NCBI GenBank assembly: GCA_046086225.1
Contig: JBJSXF010000082.1
Span: forward strand, 1-40,183
DNA: 40,183 bases
Source of the DNA: JBJSXF01 sp046086225
GTDB lineage: Bacteria > Actinomycetota > Acidimicrobiia > IMCC26256 > PALSA-610
Direction: 5' to 3'
The notes under the pieces were generated by a model, which saw only the letters and a program-made list of their open reading frames with translations, did not search any database and was not told the origin of the DNA. This document shows, one piece after another, positions 16,167-26,474 of this stretch. Numbering within the stretch: position 1 is the stretch's first letter; each line of letters begins with the position of its first letter. A program made the translations under genes and the position numbers.

Positions 16167-16936
16167 GCGACACCTCAGTCACCGAGAAGCCCGAATCCGA
16201 GGAAGCGGCTCCGCCCGCGCGCACGCCGTTCTGGGAGCGGCCCGCGGTCGAGGCGCTGCTCGTGCCGCTCCTGCTGCCCGCCGTGGTGGTGCTCGGGGTC
16301 GTCGTGATCGTGATGAACGTGTCGCGGATCTTCCTGGCGACCCACGGCAACCTGCCCACGATCATCGGCACCGTGGTGCTGATGGCCATCCTCATCGGCG
16401 CCACGGTCCTCTCGGCGTCGAAGCACCTCTCGACCCAGACCATCGTGCTGCTGGTCTCGGTGTTCGTCGTGGCGATGATGAGCTCGGGATGGATCACCCT
16501 GGGTAAGTCGGAAGCCAAGAAGGAGCCGGAGGCGACTGCGCTGCCCGCCGATCTGAAGACCACGCAGGTCATCAAGATGACCGGTGCGCCCGGTGGTGCC
16601 TTCTCGTTCTCGCCGGCCAGCTTCCAGGTCAAGACGGGCCTGGCTCGGGTCGAGATCACCTGGGCGGCGCCCGGCCATGCCGCGGCGTTCTACGACGAGG
16701 CGGTCCGGCTGGGCGAGTTGCTCGACGAGGGTGCGGAGGCCACCTCGGTCGGCGTCGCGTACTTCGGCGAGGAGGGCGAGTACGAGTTCTACTGCCCGAT
16801 TCCCGGGCATGCCGCGGCCGGCATGAAGGGCATCGTCGACGTGACCGGCCCGGTCGTCACGCTCGAGCAGGCGCTCACCGACGCGGGCAACCCGCCCGAC
16901 GCAGTACCGACCGGCGGTGAGACCGGCGGCGAGTAG
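16163..16936 (+). CDS. Membrane-anchored cupredoxin (blue copper) protein
   Basis: A 257-aa protein with three predicted membrane helices (about 29-51, 64-83 and 92-112) and an extracytoplasmic cupredoxin domain (about 140-228). Type 1 copper ligands are readable as His172 (AAPGHAAAF) and CPIPGHAAAGM giving Cys211, His216 and Met221, a complete His-Cys-His-Met set. The family role of such domains is one-electron transfer. Coupling to ctaG by a 4-nt overlap suggests it serves the caa3 oxidase, as electron donor or copper carrier; that is inference. It ends in TAG, and uppS follows 13 nt later. Confidence 0.88.
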   Translation: MSDTSVTEKPESEEAAPPARTPFWERPAVEALLVPLLLPAVVVLGVVVIVMNVSRIFLATHGNLPTIIGTVVLMAILIGATVLSASKHLSTQTIVLLVSVFVVAMMSSGWITLGKSEAKKEPEATALPADLKTTQVIKMTGAPGGAFSFSPASFQVKTGLARVEITWAAPGHAAAFYDEAVRLGELLDEGAEATSVGVAYFGEEGEYEFYCPIPGHAAAGMKGIVDVTGPVVTLEQALTDAGNPPDAVPTGGETGGE

Positions 16937-16949
16937 CGGCGACGCGGTG

Positions 16950-17669
16950 ATGACCGCGTTCGACCGATCACGGGTTCCGACCCACGTCGCCGTCGTCATG
17001 GACGGCAACGGTCGGTGGGCCCAGCAGCGCGGGCTCAAGCGCACCGACGGGCACGCGGCCGGCGAGGAGGCGCTCTTCGACACGGTCGAAGGTGCCTTGG
17101 CGATCGGGCTGCGCTGGCTCACCGTGTTCGCGTTCTCGACCGAGAACTGGCGTCGTCCGGTCGACGAGGTCCGGTTCCTGATGGGCTTCAACGAGCGGCT
17201 CCTGCTGACCCGGCGCGAGGAGCTCCACGCCAAGGGCGTGCGGGTCCGCTTCGTCGGGCGGCGGGGCGGTCGGGTTCCGGCCCGGGTGCAGCGGCGCATC
17301 GTCGAGACCGAGGAGCTCACGCAGCGCAATCGCGAGCTCACCCTCACCTTCGCGTTCAACTACGGCGGGCGAGCCGAGATCGTCGACGCGGTGCGGATGA
17401 TCGCCGCCGAGGCCGCGGCCGGTCGCTCCGATCCGGGTCGGATCGACGAACGCACGATCCGGCGCCACCTCTACGCCCCCGACATGCCCGATCCCGACCT
17501 GCTGGTACGCACCTCGGGTGAATACCGGATCTCCAACTACCTGCTCTGGGAGCTCGCGTACTCCGAGCTCGTATTCACCGACGTGCTCTGGCCCGACTTC
17601 CGCCGCGAGGATCTCTTCGCCGCCATCGGCGAGTTCCAGCGGCGCGAACGGCGCTTCGGCGCGATCTGA
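16950..17669 (+). CDS. uppS: Polyprenyl diphosphate synthase, cis type (UppS family)
   Basis: A 239-aa cis-prenyltransferase that makes the long-chain polyprenyl diphosphate carrier used for peptidoglycan. Present are HVAVVMDGNGRWAQQRG with the catalytic Asp, WLTVFAFSTENWRRP, the active-site NYGGRAEI, and RTSGEYRISNYLLWELAYSE followed by LVFTDVLWPDF. GEYRISN differs slightly from the common GEQRLSN. ATG 16950 is used; an in-frame GTG lies one codon upstream. It probably reads through from the oxidase operon as well. Chain length of the product cannot be told here. Confidence 0.95.
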   Translation: MTAFDRSRVPTHVAVVMDGNGRWAQQRGLKRTDGHAAGEEALFDTVEGALAIGLRWLTVFAFSTENWRRPVDEVRFLMGFNERLLLTRREELHAKGVRVRFVGRRGGRVPARVQRRIVETEELTQRNRELTLTFAFNYGGRAEIVDAVRMIAAEAAAGRSDPGRIDERTIRRHLYAPDMPDPDLLVRTSGEYRISNYLLWELAYSELVFTDVLWPDFRREDLFAAIGEFQRRERRFGAI

Positions 17670-17731
17670 GCGGCCCGGGTCGGTTCCCGGCGGTTCCCGA
17701 GACGCTCGCATTCGGTGTCCGGTCGCCGAAT

Positions 17732-17737
17732 TACACT
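17732..17737 (+). promoter_or_regulatory. Leaderless -10 hexamer for recO
   Basis: TACACT ends exactly 6 nt before the recO ATG with no ribosome-binding site, so the ATG is probably the transcript's first codon. Confidence 0.6.
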
Positions 17738-17743
17738 CGTGTC

Positions 17744-18478
17744 ATGCCGGGGCTGTACCGCGACGAAGGGGTCGTGCTGCGCACGATCCGGCTCGGCGAG
17801 GCCGACCGCATCGTCACGATCCTCACCCTCGGCAACGGCAAGGTGCGGGCGGTAGCCAAGGGAGTCCGGCGCACGACGAGCCGGTTCGGGGCCCGGCTGG
17901 AACCCACGTCCCGGGTCGCGCTCCAGTGCTATCGGGGTCGTGAGCTCGACACGGTGACCCAGGTCGAGACGCTCGAGGTCCACCGGTCGCTGCGCGACGA
18001 CTACACCCTGCTCACCCACGCGGTACCCATGCTCGAAGCGGTCGACCAGATCGCACCCGAACGTGAGCCCGATCCCGCCCTCTACCGCATGCTGGCCGGG
18101 GCGCTGCGCACCCTCGCCGAGCGGGCCAATCCTCTCGTCACCCCGGCGTTCTTCTGGAAGCTGCTCGTGCTCGAAGGGGTCCACCCGATGCTCGAGGGCT
18201 GCGCCCGCTGCGGCACCGAGCCCGACGACGACCCGGAGACCGCCCTCGTCGCGTTCGATCTCGATGAGGGCGGCGCCTGCTGTCGGAACTGCGCTCGGGG
18301 AGGTGGCCGACCACTCTCGCCCGGCGCGCTCGCGCTGCTGCGCCGCATCCTCGGGGGCGATCTCAACCGGGTGCTCGCCGAAGATCCGGGCGAGGCTGCG
18401 CACGAGGTGGAGCAGCTCGGCATCCGGGCGCTCGAGCACCACGGTGAGCGCCGCTTGCGGTCGACCGCTCTCCTCTGA
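17744..18478 (+). CDS. recO: DNA repair protein RecO
   Basis: A 244-aa recombination mediator that works with RecR to load RecA onto SSB-coated gaps. The N-terminal OB fold reads YRDEGVVLRTIRLGEADRIV, then VRAVAKGVRRTTSRFG. A helical middle follows with FFWKLLVLEGVHPMLEGC. The zinc finger is formed by CARC and CRNC (GCARCGTE and CCRNCARG). Length is normal. It has its own leaderless-type promoter after uppS, so it is not simply a member of the upstream operon. Confidence 0.94.
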   Translation: MPGLYRDEGVVLRTIRLGEADRIVTILTLGNGKVRAVAKGVRRTTSRFGARLEPTSRVALQCYRGRELDTVTQVETLEVHRSLRDDYTLLTHAVPMLEAVDQIAPEREPDPALYRMLAGALRTLAERANPLVTPAFFWKLLVLEGVHPMLEGCARCGTEPDDDPETALVAFDLDEGGACCRNCARGGGRPLSPGALALLRRILGGDLNRVLAEDPGEAAHEVEQLGIRALEHHGERRLRSTALL

Positions 18479-18528
18479 GCCGCCCGGGCCGGAGCCGCCC
18501 CGTCCGGGGTCGGTCGCAGCCCGGCAGG

Positions 18529-18534
18529 TAGCCT
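18529..18534 (+). promoter_or_regulatory. Leaderless -10 hexamer for glyS
   Basis: TAGCCT ends 8 nt before the glyS ATG. No Shine-Dalgarno is seen in the 64-bp gap after recO. Confidence 0.55.
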
Positions 18535-18542
18535 GGCGCGCT

Positions 18543-19865
18543 ATGGCCAGGCCCGCCGATCCCAGCGCGATGGACCGCGTCGTCAACCTGGCGAAGCGGC
18601 GGGGCCTCGTCTTCCCCTCTTCCGAGATCTACGGCGGATTCCGCTCCACCTGGGACTACGGGCCGCTCGGGGTGCTCCTCAAGCGCAACGTGAAGGACGC
18701 CTGGTGGCGGGCGATGGTCCAGGACCGCGACGACGTCGTCGGCCTCGACGCCGCCATCCTCATGGCCCCCCGGGTTTGGGAGGCGAGCGGTCACGTGGCC
18801 ACGTTCACCGATCCCCTCGTCGACTGCCGCGCCTGCCAGGAGCGGTTCCGTGCCGATCAGCTCCCGGAGTCGGGCGCCTGCCCGAACTGCGGCGGCAAGG
18901 ACACCTTCACCGAGGCCCGCAACTTCAACCTGATGTTCGAGACCCACGTCGGCCCCGTCGCCGATGCCGGTTCGGTCGCCTACCTGCGGCCGGAGACCGC
19001 CCAGGGCATCTTCGTCAACTTCCGCAACGTGCAGACGACCACCCGCAAGAAGCCGCCGTTCGGCATCGCCCAGGTGGGCAAGTCCTTTCGAAACGAGATC
19101 ACGCCTGGCAACTTCATCTTCCGGACCCGTGAGTTCGAGCAGATGGAGATGGAGTTCTTCGTGCCGCCCGAGGCGGCGGGGGAGTGGTTCGAGTACTGGG
19201 TCGCCGAGCGGTATCGCTGGTACCTCGATCTCGGCATCCCCGAGGAGATGCTCCGCATCCGTCCGCACGACCCCGACGAGCTCTCGCACTACTCGGCGGG
19301 CACGAGCGACGTCGAGTTCCGCTACCCGTGGGGTTGGGGCGAGCTCGAGGGCATCGCCAACCGCACCGATTACGACCTCACCCAGCATGCGCAGTTCTCG
19401 GGCGAGGATCTCTCCTACTTCGACCAGGCCGGTGACCGTCGGTACGTGCCCTACGTCATCGAGCCGGCCGCCGGGGCCGACCGGGCCACCTTGGCGTTCC
19501 TCCTCTCGGCGTACGACGAGGAGGAGGTGAAGGGCGAGAAGCGGGTCGTGCTGCGCCTCGACCGCCGCTTGGCCCCGGTCACGGTGGCGGTGCTCCCCCT
19601 CTCGCGCAACGAGCAGCTCGCTCCGCTCGCGGCCGAGGTCGCCGGTTCCCTGCGGCGGCACTTCATGATCGACGTCGACGACGCCGGGTCGATCGGGAAG
19701 CGCTACCGCCGCCAGGACGAGGTCGGCACGCCGCTGTGCGTCACGATCGATTTCGACTCGCTGGAAGACGCGGCCGTCACCGTGCGTGATCGCGACACGA
19801 TGGTCCAGGACCGGGTGTCCCTCGACCGGCTGATCTCTGAGCTGCACGACCGTCTGGGGTTTTGA
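18543..19865 (+). CDS. glyS: Glycyl-tRNA synthetase (alpha2 type)
   Basis: A 440-aa class II glycyl-tRNA synthetase of the homodimeric type. The first catalytic segment reads FPSSEIYGGFRSTWDYGPLG. A Cys4 zinc site is formed by Cys95, Cys98, Cys113 and Cys116. Class II motifs include ETAQGIFVNF, PFGIAQVGKSFRNEITPGNF, EFEQMEMEFF and DRATLAFLLSAY. The C-terminal anticodon-binding domain ends the protein (KRYRRQDEVGTPLCVTIDF). The ATG follows a TAGCCT element at 8 nt. The downstream gene begins 2 nt after the stop. Confidence 0.97.
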   Translation: MARPADPSAMDRVVNLAKRRGLVFPSSEIYGGFRSTWDYGPLGVLLKRNVKDAWWRAMVQDRDDVVGLDAAILMAPRVWEASGHVATFTDPLVDCRACQERFRADQLPESGACPNCGGKDTFTEARNFNLMFETHVGPVADAGSVAYLRPETAQGIFVNFRNVQTTTRKKPPFGIAQVGKSFRNEITPGNFIFRTREFEQMEMEFFVPPEAAGEWFEYWVAERYRWYLDLGIPEEMLRIRPHDPDELSHYSAGTSDVEFRYPWGWGELEGIANRTDYDLTQHAQFSGEDLSYFDQAGDRRYVPYVIEPAAGADRATLAFLLSAYDEEEVKGEKRVVLRLDRRLAPVTVAVLPLSRNEQLAPLAAEVAGSLRRHFMIDVDDAGSIGKRYRRQDEVGTPLCVTIDFDSLEDAAVTVRDRDTMVQDRVSLDRLISELHDRLGF

Positions 19866-19867
19866 GC

Positions 19868-20848
19868 ATGGACGACTACTACGAGCTGCTGGGCGTCGAG
19901 CGGGGCGCCGACAAGGAGACCATCAAGGCCGCCTATCGCGAGCGGCGCGAAGCGGCCGATGCGGCCGGGGAGGACGGCCGGGCCGACGCCGCCCGACTCA
20001 ACCGGGCCTGGAACGTGCTCTCCGACGACTACCAGCGCGGCCGCTACGACGAGCGCCTGGCCGAGGGCGGCGACGGCGCCGACGAGGAACCGGATGCGTC
20101 CACCGGCATGTCGGCCGCTCCGCCGTCGTCGGCCCGTCCGACCCGTGGTCAGCGGGTGATGGGACCGCCCACGATCACCCCGCCCGCGGGCACGGCGTAC
20201 CCCGAGCCCAAGCGACGGATGAAGGCCATGGGCATCGACCTGCTCGTGCTCTTCCTCGTGTTCGTGGGGAGTCAGTTCGCCGCCCAGGCGTACGTGAACT
20301 CGGCCCGCTCGGCGACGGTCGACGCCATCGAGGCCAAGCGCGAGGCCCTCGACGAAGCGAAGACCGATCGCGACAATGCCAAGAAGGCGTTCCAGAAAGC
20401 CGAGGATGCCGAACCCGCCGACCCGGCGAAGGTCAGCGCGGCCAAGTCGGAGTACGAGTCGGCGAAGAAGGAGTACACCGCGGCCGAGAAGGCGCTCGAG
20501 ACCGAGTCGCGCAAGCTCCAGCCGGTCTACAACCTGGTCTCCACGCTCTTCTTCCTCTTCGGCTTCATCTATCTCGTCGTGCCGTCGGCATTGAGCGGAC
20601 AGACGCTCGGCAAGCGCACCCAGCGGCTCCGGGTGCTGCGCGAGGACGGCTCCCGCATCCGGCCCGGCGATGCCGTGAAGCGCTACGGGCTCATCGTCAT
20701 CGCGACCTACGCGTTGTCGTTCGTGCTCGGACCGCTCGCGGCGGTGATCGTCCTCGTCGGCGTCACCACCTGGACCCGTAACCCCAACATGCAAGCGCTG
20801 CAGGACCGGATCGCGCACACGATCGTCGTGTCCGAAGCCACCGAGTGA
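19868..20848 (+). CDS. RDD-family membrane protein with degenerate J domain and coiled-coil insert
   Basis: A 326-aa protein of unusual build. Residues 1-62 look like a J domain (DDYYELLGVERGADKETIKA, later LNRAWNVLSDDYQRGRYDER), but the invariant HPD aligns with Asp31-Ala32-Ala33, so DnaK stimulation by the normal route is unlikely. A Pro/Ser/Gly linker leads to an RDD-type domain: RMKAMGIDLLVLF helix (121-140), then SGQTLGKRTQRLRVLREDG and two more helices. Between the first and second helices is a 65-residue Lys/Glu/Ala-rich predicted coiled coil (about 150-215). The ATG at 19868 is preferred to TTG 19862, since J domains start at this point. Function is unknown. Confidence 0.82.
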   Translation: MDDYYELLGVERGADKETIKAAYRERREAADAAGEDGRADAARLNRAWNVLSDDYQRGRYDERLAEGGDGADEEPDASTGMSAAPPSSARPTRGQRVMGPPTITPPAGTAYPEPKRRMKAMGIDLLVLFLVFVGSQFAAQAYVNSARSATVDAIEAKREALDEAKTDRDNAKKAFQKAEDAEPADPAKVSAAKSEYESAKKEYTAAEKALETESRKLQPVYNLVSTLFFLFGFIYLVVPSALSGQTLGKRTQRLRVLREDGSRIRPGDAVKRYGLIVIATYALSFVLGPLAAVIVLVGVTTWTRNPNMQALQDRIAHTIVVSEATE

Positions 20849-20858
20849 GAGGTACCCG

Positions 20859-23492
<2,634 letters not shown>

Positions 23493-23529
23493 GCGCGCCG
23501 GTCCCGGGATGAGTGTCCGACCCGGTCGG

Positions 23530-23535
23530 TACCCT
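23530..23535 (+). promoter_or_regulatory. Leaderless -10 hexamer for dgt
   Basis: TACCCT ends 6 nt before the GTG at 23542, with no Shine-Dalgarno in the 49-bp gap after ppdK. Confidence 0.6.
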
Positions 23536-23541
23536 CGTTCC

Positions 23542-24663
23542 GTGACCATCGGAGCCAGCTCCCAGCCGACCGAGCCGATTCGCGACCGGGCCACCGGCAC
23601 GCTCGTCGGGTCGGCCGAGGTGCCCATCGCGCTCGCCCATCCCGACAGTGCCGTCTCCGTCGGCGCGCCGCTGCGGGTGCGGGAGGAGCGCGAGATCGAG
23701 CTCGACCGGATCCTGGCGCCGGGAGCGACCCGGCCGGTCGGGGCGGGGGTGCGGCTGCGGCCCGAGGCGCCCGATCCGTTCCGGCTCTGCTTCGAACGCG
23801 ACCTCGATCGGGTGAAGCACAGCCGGCCCTGGCGGCGGCTCGCCGGCAAGTGTCAGGTCTTCATCGCCCCGGAAGACGACCACCTCCGCACCCGGCTCAC
23901 CCACGCCGTCGAGGTCGCCCAGATCGCCACCGGTATCGCCCGGGCCGCAGGTCTGTGCGTGCCCCTCACGGAGGCCATTGCCCTCGCCCACGACTGCGGT
24001 CACGGTCCGGCCGGTCATGCGAGCGAGGACGCATTCTCGCCCTACGTTCCCGGCGGTTACGACCATGCGGTCTACGGCGCCGACGTCACCCTCGCTCCGC
24101 TCAACCTGTGCGTCGAGACCCTCGACGGTGTGCGCAATCACTCGTGGCGACGCCCCGCCCCGCAGACCCCCGAGGGCGAGGTCGTCGCCTGGGCCGACCG
24201 CATCGCCTACGTGTGCCACGACTTCGAAGACGCAGTTCGCGCCGGGATCCTCGTGCCCGACGATCTCCCGGCCGAGGTCGCCGAGGTGGTCGGGTCCGAG
24301 CGCTCGGCGCAGATCGGCGTGTTCCTCGGTGCCGTGCTCGAGGCGATCGCCCGCACCGGACGGGTCGGCATGACCGAGCCGGCCGCGACCGCCCTCGACC
24401 GGTTCCGGGCCTTCAACTTCGAGCGCATCTACCTGCGGCCCGCTTCCGTGCGGCAGGCCGAGAAGGTGATCGGCTTGCTCCAGGGCCTCGTCGACTTCTT
24501 CATCGACACGCCCCGGCGCATGGGAACCGAGGTGATTCCGGGCACCGCCGACGCCGCGGCCGCGGCCGTTCACTACGTGAGCGGCATGACCGACCGCTAC
24601 GCCCTCGGGCTCGGCGTGGAATGCCTCGGCTGGCGGCCGGAGGACCTCCCCCGAGGGGTGTAA
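23542..24663 (+). CDS. dgt: Deoxyguanosinetriphosphate triphosphohydrolase-like protein
   Basis: A 373-aa HD-domain phosphohydrolase of the dGTPase-like family, releasing tripolyphosphate from dNTPs. The metal site is readable: His121 (TRLTHAVEVAQIA), His150-Asp151 (LAHDCGHGPAGHASEDAF) and Asp219 (AWADRIAYVCHD). Family segment RLAGKCQVF precedes it. The first 70 residues are poorly conserved; the GTG is chosen for the TACCCT hexamer 6 nt upstream. dgt before dnaG is common in actinobacteria. It is the only gene here that ends in TAA; ignoring that codon would add seven residues before a TAG. Confidence 0.9.
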   Translation: MTIGASSQPTEPIRDRATGTLVGSAEVPIALAHPDSAVSVGAPLRVREEREIELDRILAPGATRPVGAGVRLRPEAPDPFRLCFERDLDRVKHSRPWRRLAGKCQVFIAPEDDHLRTRLTHAVEVAQIATGIARAAGLCVPLTEAIALAHDCGHGPAGHASEDAFSPYVPGGYDHAVYGADVTLAPLNLCVETLDGVRNHSWRRPAPQTPEGEVVAWADRIAYVCHDFEDAVRAGILVPDDLPAEVAEVVGSERSAQIGVFLGAVLEAIARTGRVGMTEPAATALDRFRAFNFERIYLRPASVRQAEKVIGLLQGLVDFFIDTPRRMGTEVIPGTADAAAAAVHYVSGMTDRYALGLGVECLGWRPEDLPRGV

Positions 24664-24681
24664 CCCGAGCGGCCCGACCCG

Positions 24682-24687
24682 TAGTCT
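24682..24687 (+). promoter_or_regulatory. Leaderless -10 hexamer for dnaG
   Basis: TAGTCT ends 8 nt before the GTG at 24696, and there is no Shine-Dalgarno in the 32-bp gap after dgt. Confidence 0.55.
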
Positions 24688-24695
24688 CTCGCGCA

Positions 24696-26474
24696 GTGGG
24701 CATCCTCGACGACGACGTCCGGCGGGTTCGGGAAGCCACCGACATCGTCGCCCTCGTCTCCGAGCACGTCGCCCTGAAGCGGGTCGGTCGACGCTTCTCC
24801 GGCCTGTGTCCCTTCCATTCGGAGAAGTCGCCGTCGTTCTCGGTCAATCCCGAGATGGGCGCCTACTACTGCTTCGGTTGTCAGAAGAGCGGCGATGCGA
24901 TCACGTTCGTCCGTGAGGTCGAGCAGCTCGACTTCGTCGGGGCGGTGGAGCGGCTCGCGGCCCGGGCCGGGGTCACCCTGCGCTACGACGACGCGAACTT
25001 CTCGGCCGAGCGCAAGCGCACGCAGCGGCTCCACGAGGCCGTGGGGGCCGCCGTCGCCTTCTACCACCAGCGGCTCCTCGAGAGCGCTGATGCCGGCCCG
25101 GCCCGTCGTTACCTCCGCAGCCGCGGTTTCGACGGCGACACCGCCCGCCACTTCTCGCTCGGGTATTCGCCACCGGGGTACGACACTCTGAGCAATCACC
25201 TCCAGGCCGCGAAGTTCTCGCGGGACGACATCGCCGACGCCGGTCTCGCCTTCGTGAACCGCGCCAACCGACTCCAGGACGCGTTTCGCGGGCGGCTCAT
25301 GTTCCCGATCTGGGATACCCGGGGTGATCCGGTCGGCTTCGGGGCCCGGGTGCTCGAGGGCGGTGACGGACCGAAGTACAAGAACACGGCCGAGACCCCG
25401 ATCTACCGGAAATCGCGGCTGCTCTACGGGCTCAACTTCGCCAAGGGTGAGATCGTGGCCCAGGGCACGGTCGTCATCTGCGAGGGGTACACCGACGTCA
25501 TGGCCTTCGCCCTCGCCGGAGTGCCGGTCGCGGTCGCGACCTGCGGCACCGCGCTCGCCGACGACCACTTCGTGACGCTCAAGAACCTGGCTCGGCGCGT
25601 GGTCCTCGCGTACGACGCCGACGCCGCCGGGCTCGCGGCGGCCGACCGCTGCTACCAGTGGGAGCAGAAGTTCGAGGTCGAGTTCCAAGTCGCCGATCTC
25701 CCGGCCGGCCGGGATCCGGCCGACGTCTTCCGTGACGATCCGGCCCGCCTCGTGGCCGCCGTCGCCGACGCGACCCCGTTCCTCGAGTTCCGCATCGACC
25801 GGGTGCTCGCCACCGAGGATCTCGGGTCCTTCGAAGCTCGGGCCCGCGTGGCGCGGCGGGTGGCGGGGATGGTCGCCGAGCATCCCAACGACCTGGTCCG
25901 CGACCAGTACGTCATGGCACTCGCCGGCCGGCTCGACATCGACGTCGACCGGCTCCGGGCTTCGGTGGCGAGCGCCCGTTCGGGTGGCCGTCCCGTCGAT
26001 CTCGGCCCGGTGCGGCGGGAAGATGCGTCGGCTGCGGTCGATCGCCGTGAGCTCGACGCGCTGCGCTTCGCCGTGCACGAGCCGACCTTGATGAGCGGCC
26101 GGCTCGACATCGCGCTCTTCGCCGATCCGGTGGCGCAGTCGTGCTTCGAGGCTCTCACCCGCTGGGATCCGGCCGAGATTCGTGAGCATGCCGACGACCG
26201 GACGGTCGACCTCCTCACCCGGCTCGCAGTGGAGGAGATCGACGGGGACGAGGACGTCGGTGCACTCGCCCAGCGCGTCGTCGTCAATCTCGTCGACGCA
26301 GCCGGTCGTCGCCTCCTCGCCACGATGCTCCGCCGGGAGGACGAGCGGGCGGGCGACATCATGTTGCTGCTCGATTCGCTCGCCAACGCGCGCGGTACGG
26401 AGCACTGGGACGTCGCCGAGGCGGCGGCGGTGCAGTTGGTAGCGTGGATCGCGGATGACGAAGAAGCGGTCTGA
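24696..26474 (+). CDS. dnaG: DNA primase DnaG
   Basis: A 592-aa primase that lays RNA primers at the replication fork. The N-terminal zinc ribbon has Cys38, His41, Cys59 and Cys62 (CPFHSEKSPSFSV, YYCFGCQKSGDAI). The catalytic core follows: FRGRLMFPIWDTRGDPVGFG, then the TOPRIM domain VVICEGYTDVMAFALAG and VLAYDADAAG. The C-terminal helicase-binding region (about 430-592) is divergent, as usual. GTG 24696 lies 8 nt after a TAGTCT element. rpoD overlaps its 3' end by 20 nt, preserving the dnaG-rpoD arrangement. Confidence 0.96.
   Translation: MGILDDDVRRVREATDIVALVSEHVALKRVGRRFSGLCPFHSEKSPSFSVNPEMGAYYCFGCQKSGDAITFVREVEQLDFVGAVERLAARAGVTLRYDDANFSAERKRTQRLHEAVGAAVAFYHQRLLESADAGPARRYLRSRGFDGDTARHFSLGYSPPGYDTLSNHLQAAKFSRDDIADAGLAFVNRANRLQDAFRGRLMFPIWDTRGDPVGFGARVLEGGDGPKYKNTAETPIYRKSRLLYGLNFAKGEIVAQGTVVICEGYTDVMAFALAGVPVAVATCGTALADDHFVTLKNLARRVVLAYDADAAGLAAADRCYQWEQKFEVEFQVADLPAGRDPADVFRDDPARLVAAVADATPFLEFRIDRVLATEDLGSFEARARVARRVAGMVAEHPNDLVRDQYVMALAGRLDIDVDRLRASVASARSGGRPVDLGPVRREDASAAVDRRELDALRFAVHEPTLMSGRLDIALFADPVAQSCFEALTRWDPAEIREHADDRTVDLLTRLAVEEIDGDEDVGALAQRVVVNLVDAAGRRLLATMLRREDERAGDIMLLLDSLANARGTEHWDVAEAAAVQLVAWIADDEEAV
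26440..26445 (+). promoter_or_regulatory. Leaderless -10 hexamer for rpoD inside dnaG
   Basis: TAGCGT lies in the last codons of dnaG and ends 9 nt before the rpoD ATG. It would let the primary sigma factor be transcribed independently of dnaG. Confidence 0.55.
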
